DNA of 64,000 nt from CAYNEI01 sp964396185 (lineage in GTDB: Archaea > Thermoplasmatota > SW-10-69-26). Position 1 is the stretch's first letter, and each line of letters begins with the position of its first letter. The notes beneath the pieces are model-generated. The model was not told where the DNA came from, made no database searches, and saw only the letters and a program-made list of their open reading frames with translations. Shown here in pieces: positions 59,452 through 64,000 of the stretch. The position numbers and the translations under genes were made by a program. The stretch covers positions 1 through 64,000 of the forward strand of contig CAYNEI010000010.1 in the NCBI GenBank assembly GCA_964396185.1, read 5' to 3'.

Positions 59452-59616
59452 TTAGAGGTCGTGGGGCATCAGAGTGGAGCGTCCGTTCTCATCAGCGCGC
59501 TTCTTCGCCTTCCGGATCTGGTCGGCGACAACACTGTCCAGCGCGTCGTAGAACTTGGAGCTCACTCGGAAGTCGCCCGCAGCATCCTTGACCTTGGATT
59601 TGTTGATGATAGCCAC
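59452..59616 (-). CDS. Short histone-fold protein
   Basis: 54 residues from GTG 59616. The sequence INKSKVKDAAGDFRVSSKFYDALDSVVADQIRKAKKRADENGRSTLMPHDL has a histone-fold pattern of helix-loop-long helix-loop-DL, as in DUF1931-type archaeal proteins. It is shorter than a full HMf histone, and binding to DNA is inferred. GTTTTTTACC (59648-59657) is a likely TATA element. Confidence 0.82.
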   Translation of the reverse strand: MAIINKSKVKDAAGDFRVSSKFYDALDSVVADQIRKAKKRADENGRSTLMPHDL

Positions 59617-59690
59617 TGTACCACCGAGCGTGGCAAGACGCTGATTCGGTAAAAAACCGCCGGTACGGCACGGTGTGGCAGGCTGGGGGT

Positions 59691-59951
59691 TCAAGTGGCC
59701 GAGATGGACTCGAGACCGGAGATGATGTTCCAGATCACCGTTCGGCCGTGCAGGGGGATGTTGGGGTCGTTGGCGAGGTCATCCAGGATGCTCACGGCAC
59801 CGGCGACCCGGACGTCCAGCGCCTCCTCCTTGTTGAGCAGGCGCTGTTTCGCGTCATCCGCACCGCGGCGGATGTTGCGTGGCACCGACGTATCCTCGAT
59901 CAGTTGGTCGATGACCACGGTCACTTGTTGAAGTCGATCTTCAGAATCCAT
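59691..59951 (-). CDS. UPF0147 family protein
   Basis: 86 residues from ATG 59951 with GAGGTGA six bases upstream. The pattern matches the archaeal UPF0147 family: LQQVTVVIDQLIEDTSVPRNIRRGADDAKQRLLNKEEALDVRVAGAVSILDDLANDPNIPLHGRTVIWNIISGLE. The family is small, helical and confined to archaea; its function is unknown. It is 74 bases upstream of the histone-fold gene on the same strand. Confidence 0.93.
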   Translation of the reverse strand: MDSEDRLQQVTVVIDQLIEDTSVPRNIRRGADDAKQRLLNKEEALDVRVAGAVSILDDLANDPNIPLHGRTVIWNIISGLESISAT

Positions 59952-60085
59952 GGAGATCACCTCGGCGTCCATCGGCACAAAGGGCACGTGGAGGACGAGC
60001 TAGCAATGGAACGGTACTCGAACCTATTACTAAACCCTTTCCCTAGCTTTCGTCCGGCCCAAGGGCTGGGAGGCCGTGGGCCAAG

Positions 60086-60604
60086 CTACCCATCGCTGCG
60101 TTCGCGCTCCTCGGGTTGGGTGCGGGCCAGGGCGCGGGCTGGAACCCCGCCGTAGAACGCCCCTGGCGGGACATCCCGGTTCACCAAGCTGTGGGCCGAG
60201 ACCGTGGCCCCCTCGCCGATGGTCACGCCAGGCAGGATGGTGACGTTGGCCCCGATGCTGGCCCGCTCCCCGATCACAACGGGGCCAAGCCTGTACTCGT
60301 CCACGAGGAACTCGTGGCAGAGGATCGTGGTGTTGTAGCCCACGATGGCGTTCTCGCCGATGGTGATCCGCTCGGGGTAGAAGACGTCCATGGTCGCCTC
60401 CAACCCAACGCTGGAGCGCCGGCCGATGGTGATCCCCATGCGCCGGTAGAGCCAGTTCTTCACCCGAAAGGTGGGCATGATCCGGGCCAGGGCCATGAGC
60501 AAGTAGTTCCGGGCCACCTTCAGGAAGCCGACTTCCTTGCTCCAGTACCAGAGGGCGTTGTGCTCTCCTGGGCTCGGGTGGACCTCGAGGTTCCGTTGGG
60601 CCAA
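60086..60604 (-). CDS. Hexapeptide-repeat acyltransferase
   Basis: 172 residues from TTG 60604. The start overlaps the end of the Hef gene by 85 bases. The left-handed beta-helix repeats are visible (ITIGRRSSVGLEATMDVFYPERITIGENAIVGYNTTILCHEFLVD, then VIGERASIGANVTILPGVTIGEGATVSAHSLV), and VNRDVPPGAFYGGVPARAL closes the domain. The His in LCHEF is the likely catalytic base. Related enzymes transfer acetyl or succinyl groups to sugars or amino acids; the substrate is unknown. Confidence 0.85.
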   Translation of the reverse strand: MAQRNLEVHPSPGEHNALWYWSKEVGFLKVARNYLLMALARIMPTFRVKNWLYRRMGITIGRRSSVGLEATMDVFYPERITIGENAIVGYNTTILCHEFLVDEYRLGPVVIGERASIGANVTILPGVTIGEGATVSAHSLVNRDVPPGAFYGGVPARALARTQPEERERSDG

Positions 60605-62766
60605 GGGACGTCGAAGGGGGCATGCAGGACCTCGCGTATGGCCCTTGCCTTCGTCGGCCCGATCCCATCCACCTCGCGCAGCTCAGCCTCGCTGGCCTCC
60701 AAGGCAGCTGCTGGCGTGCCGAAGTGCTCGAGCAACCGGCGTCCCAGCGTCGCCGAGACGCTAGGAAGCCCCTCCATCAGGAAGCGTTGGCGCTCCTCGA
60801 GCTCCTCGCCTGGCGCGTCGTTGCGCACCGCTGGAGGTCCTGCGTCCTCGCGCTCACGCTTGGCCATGGCGGCCACGAGGATCGCGGCCTGCTGGGCATC
60901 GCGCACCGTAAGCACCGTCACCCCGAAGCTGGCGGTGAGCGCCGCGATGGCGCCAGCGATGGCCTCTGGGCGCATCCGACCGGGTTGGTCAAGCGGGTCT
61001 CCCTCGACGAGCAGGATCGGGGCGTCGTAGCTACGCTTGAGGGCCTTGGCTTGCTTCATGAGCCGCCCGTCGATGATGCTGCGGACCAGGTCCTGGGCCG
61101 TCTTGCGCTCGATGGCCAGCCGGTTGGAGAGGATGAGGTCGCCGACCGGGAGGTTGGTCGGGTCGAGCCGGAGCCCGGCCTGGGTGAGCAGGCGGGCAAG
61201 CGAGCCGTTGAGCTCGGTGTGGTCCACCAGGATGCGTGGGCCTCCCGGCTCTGGGGCAGGGCGGGCAGACGGGTTGGGCCGGATGGCGGGTTGCTCGATC
61301 GCGGGTGGGTCGGCCTGGAGCTCTCGGATGAGCGAACGCATCTGGCGCTCGCGCTTGGTGGCGGCCCAGTAAGCAGCCTCGTCGCTGGTTCCCCGGGCCA
61401 TGAGCACAACGACGCGGCCGCGCCGCTTGCGCCCGGTGCGTCCTCGTCGCTGGATCGTGCGAACCGCGCTGGCCACCGCCTCGTAGAACACGACCAAGTC
61501 GACGCTGGGGATGTCGAGACCCTCCTCCCCGACGCTGGTGGCGACGAGCACGTTGAGCTCGCCGTCCCGGAACCGTTGGACGAGGTCGAGCTGGGCTTGC
61601 TGGCTGAGCCCGTCCGGGCCACCCTGGCCCACGAAACAGCCGGCCTGGAGGCCGGTGCGTTCGTCCAGGGCGGCTTGGAGGGCGTGTGCGGTCTGGCGGG
61701 TTTGGACGAACACGAGGGCGCGGCTGCCTGGCTCGCCGGTGAGCTGGCGCTGGATCTCGTTGGCGCACCGCCGCATCTTCGGGTGCTCGCCGAGGTAGCC
61801 GTCCAAGAGACGCCTGGCGTCCCGGAGCTCCTCCTCGAGGGTCGGGTCGCTGCCAGCGATCTCAGCCAGGTAGGCGCGCGCGGCAGCCGTGCTCTGGGTC
61901 TCGACGAGCTTGACGCCGTGGAGCACGCGCAGGGCCGAGGCGACCAACTCCAGGGCCTGGCCGGTCCGTTTCCGGGTCGCAGCCACATCTCGCTTGCGCA
62001 GACGATCCCGAAGCTGGAGCAGCTGGCTGCGGTTGGTGAACCGGGACGGGTAGAGGCCCATGCTACGAAGCCTGCTCACGCGCCGGTCCGTGAGGCGCCG
62101 GAGCTCCTCGGCGGCTCGCTGGAGCTTGTTGGGCAGCGAGACGCGCACCCACTCGATGCTCACCGGGTTCACGTAGGGCTCCACGTCCTCGTCCCACTCG
62201 CCGCGAGCCTCGATGTGCTGGATCCCGAGGTTCTTGCAGACCTCCTGGATCGTCTCCACGTCGCTGCCCGGGCTTGCCGTGGCGGCCAACACGCGGGCCC
62301 CGTCGGCCCGCAGCGCCTCGGCCACAGGCACAGCCGCGTAGTTGCCCACCGCGCGGTGAGCCTCGTCCACCACCAAAAGCCCCCAACTGGCTGGGTCCAT
62401 GCGGCCGGCGACGAGGTCGTTGCGCGCGACCTGCGGGGTCGCCACGGCCACCTGGGCTGCCGCCCACACCTCGCCGCGGTCGTCAGGCGAGGTTGCGCCC
62501 GTGATCACCTCGACCCGGGTCTGAGCGAGCTGCTCGCGGAAGGTCGCCGCGTGCTGCTCGACCAGGGGCCGGGTCGGCGCGATGACGAGGACGCGTTCCC
62601 CGTCCTCAAGGTGGCGCGTCATCACGAGCGCGCACACGATGGTCTTCCCGAGCCCGGTGGGGAGAACGATGAGGCTGTTGCGGGCGTAGCAGGAGCGAGC
62701 GATGGCGGATTGGTACGCTCGCTCGTCTGCGTTGGCAAGGGTCAGCTCGGCCGAGGCGGCTGCCAT
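60520..62766 (-). CDS. hef: Hef-type helicase-nuclease (XPF/FANCM homologue)
   Basis: 748 residues from ATG 62766. A superfamily 2 helicase occupies the first 470 or so: LIVLPTGLGKTIV, VLVIAPTRPLVEQH, LLVVDEAHRAV, ATASPGSD, FVQTRQTAHAL, VGEEGLDIPSVDLVVFYEAVASAVRTIQRRGRTGR. The XPF nuclease domain follows with VGDLILSNRLAIERKTAQDLV (ERKxxxD near 552). A C-terminal double helix-hairpin-helix (GLPSVSATLGRRLLEHFGTPAAALEASEAELREVDGIGPTKARAI) completes it. Hef processes stalled forks. Confidence 0.95.
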   Translation of the reverse strand: MAAASAELTLANADERAYQSAIARSCYARNSLIVLPTGLGKTIVCALVMTRHLEDGERVLVIAPTRPLVEQHAATFREQLAQTRVEVITGATSPDDRGEVWAAAQVAVATPQVARNDLVAGRMDPASWGLLVVDEAHRAVGNYAAVPVAEALRADGARVLAATASPGSDVETIQEVCKNLGIQHIEARGEWDEDVEPYVNPVSIEWVRVSLPNKLQRAAEELRRLTDRRVSRLRSMGLYPSRFTNRSQLLQLRDRLRKRDVAATRKRTGQALELVASALRVLHGVKLVETQSTAAARAYLAEIAGSDPTLEEELRDARRLLDGYLGEHPKMRRCANEIQRQLTGEPGSRALVFVQTRQTAHALQAALDERTGLQAGCFVGQGGPDGLSQQAQLDLVQRFRDGELNVLVATSVGEEGLDIPSVDLVVFYEAVASAVRTIQRRGRTGRKRRGRVVVLMARGTSDEAAYWAATKRERQMRSLIRELQADPPAIEQPAIRPNPSARPAPEPGGPRILVDHTELNGSLARLLTQAGLRLDPTNLPVGDLILSNRLAIERKTAQDLVRSIIDGRLMKQAKALKRSYDAPILLVEGDPLDQPGRMRPEAIAGAIAALTASFGVTVLTVRDAQQAAILVAAMAKREREDAGPPAVRNDAPGEELEERQRFLMEGLPSVSATLGRRLLEHFGTPAAALEASEAELREVDGIGPTKARAIREVLHAPFDVPWPNGTSRSTRAQESTTPSGTGARKSAS

Positions 62767-62910
62767 CAGACCCCAGAGCAAGCCAAAGGGTTTGTTCGTC
62801 TCCCTGGGGCCTGGCCGAAACTACCACCGTGTGGGCCAGGCACCGAAAGGCGGGATGGGCGCAGGGCCCGTAGCGAAGGCCTTATGCTCGGCCCCCCAGG
62901 TCCCGCGACC

Positions 62911-63819
62911 ATGCGACCCCTGGCGCTCACCCTGTGCCTCGTCCTGGTCTCGGCAGCCCTGCTTGCGCTCCCAGCAGCGGCCCAGGACCAGACCTGCGCG
63001 GTCTCGTTGGCCGAAGGCGACAACCCCGGTACCGGCGGGTTCGAGCAGGGAGCCACGCGCGCCTACGCCTTCACGGTCACGAACACGGGCTCGCTCCCTG
63101 CAGAGGGCGAGGTGTTCATCTCGGCCCCACGACCGGGTTGGTTCTGGCCGCAAGCCAAGCCCAACGTCCAGCTCGACAGCGGGGCATCCCAGACCATCGA
63201 GATCCAGGTCGAGTTCGAAGGAGACCGAGCCGGTGACGCGGAGCTCGAGGTCCAGATCCAGAACGTGGAGTGCACCACGCCCCTGGGTGTGGGCTCCCAG
63301 GCTGGCTCCAACAGCGGCTCTGTGACCCTCTCCCTCTCCCATGCCCCCCTGCCCGCGACCGGGGATGCAGGCGACGACGAGGGTCTCTCCACCGCTTGGT
63401 GGGTCTTCGGAGCCATCGTGCTCGGCACCGCGGTGGCCGTGCCCGTCGTGTACAGTCGCCGGGGCCCGAAGCTGGATGTGGCGTGCGAGGAGGCCGAGGG
63501 CGAGGTCGTGGCTGGCCGGGGGACCAGCTTCCCGGTCCGGCTGGCCAACAAATCCAAGGAGCCCGTGCATGTGAACCTGGAGGTGGCCGGCGTCCAAGAG
63601 GGCTGGTCGGCGCTGACCACGCTGCCGGAGCTGGAGCTCGCGGGCAAGGAGTCCAGGACGATCTACATGATGGTGCGAGCCCCGCCGGCGGCCAAGAACG
63701 GGGATCTCTGCGTGGCCAAGCTCGCAGTCACACCGGAAGGCGGGTCGACCAAGACCGTCAAGACGCTCACCCGCGTGGGCAAGCCACCTGGCGGGAAGGC
63801 CGCTGAGGACGACGCATGA
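62911..63819 (+). CDS. Membrane-anchored NEW3-like protein
   Basis: 302 residues from ATG 62911; TATA-like GCCTTATGC (62878-62886) is 28 bases upstream. A signal peptide (MRPLALTLCLVLVSAALLALPAAA) precedes an Ig-like domain with a conserved Cys pair (TCAVSLAEGDNPGT... VECTT). One transmembrane helix follows (WWVFGAIVLGTAVAVPVVY, about 160-178). The C-terminal domain (SFPVRLANKSKEPVHVNLEVAGVQEGWSALTTLPELELAGKESRTIYMMV) is NEW3-like and on the other side of the membrane if the signal is cleaved. A Lys-rich end follows. The role is unknown. Confidence 0.75.
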   Translation: MRPLALTLCLVLVSAALLALPAAAQDQTCAVSLAEGDNPGTGGFEQGATRAYAFTVTNTGSLPAEGEVFISAPRPGWFWPQAKPNVQLDSGASQTIEIQVEFEGDRAGDAELEVQIQNVECTTPLGVGSQAGSNSGSVTLSLSHAPLPATGDAGDDEGLSTAWWVFGAIVLGTAVAVPVVYSRRGPKLDVACEEAEGEVVAGRGTSFPVRLANKSKEPVHVNLEVAGVQEGWSALTTLPELELAGKESRTIYMMVRAPPAAKNGDLCVAKLAVTPEGGSTKTVKTLTRVGKPPGGKAAEDDA

Positions 63820-63843
63820 GGATGGTGGACCCGGGCCCCCGCA

Positions 63844-64000
63844 TCAGATGAGAACGGTCTCGAGCAGGGTGGCGAACGGGTCGCCGAGGAGCACCGCACC
63901 AGCGAACCCGATGCTCAGCGGGACCAGGAACGGGATCTTGGGGGTCACCCAGACACGCTCCACGCCTTGCTCCAAGAGCCGCTTGGGTTCGTAGGCATCC
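63844..64000 (-). CDS. Archaeal prepilin/preflagellin peptidase, C-terminal end (partial)
   Basis: The last 51 residues are seen (DAYEPKRLLEQGVERVWVTPKIPFLVPLSIG...). VTPKIPFLVPL is typical of the last part of the archaeal A24 peptidases (FlaK/PibD) that cut class III signals from archaellins and pilins. The gene runs off the right edge, so the aspartate motifs are not visible. Confidence 0.75.
   Translation of the reverse strand, partial: DAYEPKRLLEQGVERVWVTPKIPFLVPLSIGFAGAVLLGDPFATLLETVLI

Noticed and set aside
60622..63819. A 1065-codon open frame on the plus strand covering the hef region
   Set aside because: Its first three quarters are the reverse complement of the well-supported Hef helicase. 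High GC leaves such antisense frames open. Only the final 302 codons from 62911 have a promoter, signal peptide and domain.

Overview
The window is archaeal chromosomal DNA of high GC content, most consistent with an uncultivated euryarchaeal lineage (Thermoplasmatota-like). The markers are NreA, a Hef-type helicase-nuclease, RadA, an SerK-type serine kinase, UPF0147, a short histone-fold protein, TrmB and Lrp regulators, a tRNA-Ser with a bulge-helix-bulge intron, and an archaeal prepilin peptidase. Many start codons lie about 26-30 bases after a TATA-like box, so leaderless transcription looks common. Three runs of exactly 100 N (25524-25623, 56174-56273, 57646-57745) mark scaffold joins. 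Two of them fall inside tandem repeats.

Layout. 1-6.5 kb: end of a surface protein, then two tandem copies of a cassette of TrmB regulator plus secreted protein. 6.5-7.3 kb: a GxxExxY nuclease gene between long direct terminal repeats. 7.4-10.2 kb: secreted protein, TatA, flavin-reductase-like protein, CPBP protease, DUF151 nuclease. 10.4-15.9 kb: four tRNA genes (Arg-TCT, Ser-TGA, Ser-GGA with intron, Glu-CTC) around a 1272-residue surface protein, full of hairpin repeats built from tRNA pieces. 16-20.3 kb: secreted protein, CocE-like lipoprotein hydrolase, and a regulator/nucleotidyltransferase pair resembling a toxin-antitoxin or abortive-infection unit. 20.3-25.4 kb: TrmG10-like methyltransferase, NreA, beta-helix surface protein. 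25.4-31.4 kb: a transmembrane Ser/Thr kinase, a regulator fusing an HTH to an FHA domain, a SPOUT methyltransferase and a helix-hairpin-helix protein. 31.4-34.3 kb: peroxiredoxin and a PabB/PabC-like pair. 34.5-38.2 kb: two Lrp regulators and glutamine synthetase. 38.3-41.9 kb: surface proteins, three in one operon. 42-49 kb: PhzF, thiolase, penicillin-acylase-like hydrolase, thioredoxin, HTH-V4R regulator, small membrane protein. 48.7-52 kb: FtsX/ATPase ABC pair, stand-alone Lrp ligand-binding domain, ThiI-like sulfurtransferase. 52-59 kb: NrdR and an intein-containing class II ribonucleotide reductase, then SerK, an OB-fold protein and RadA. 59-64 kb: histone-fold protein, UPF0147, hexapeptide acyltransferase, Hef, surface protein, prepilin peptidase.

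The most unusual content is non-coding. A roughly 95-base element occurs three times with three covarying stem pairs in a pseudoknot-like order; two copies abut truncated tRNA-Ser 3' ends that are themselves duplicated. Runs of hairpins joined by CGA...GAG linkers follow both the ribonucleotide reductase and RadA genes. Tandem units containing the 5' part of tRNA-Arg alternate with hairpins whose stems vary but stay paired. The most interesting protein system is the receptor-like kinase beside the HTH-FHA regulator, which suggests a phosphothreonine-based membrane-to-DNA signalling pathway.
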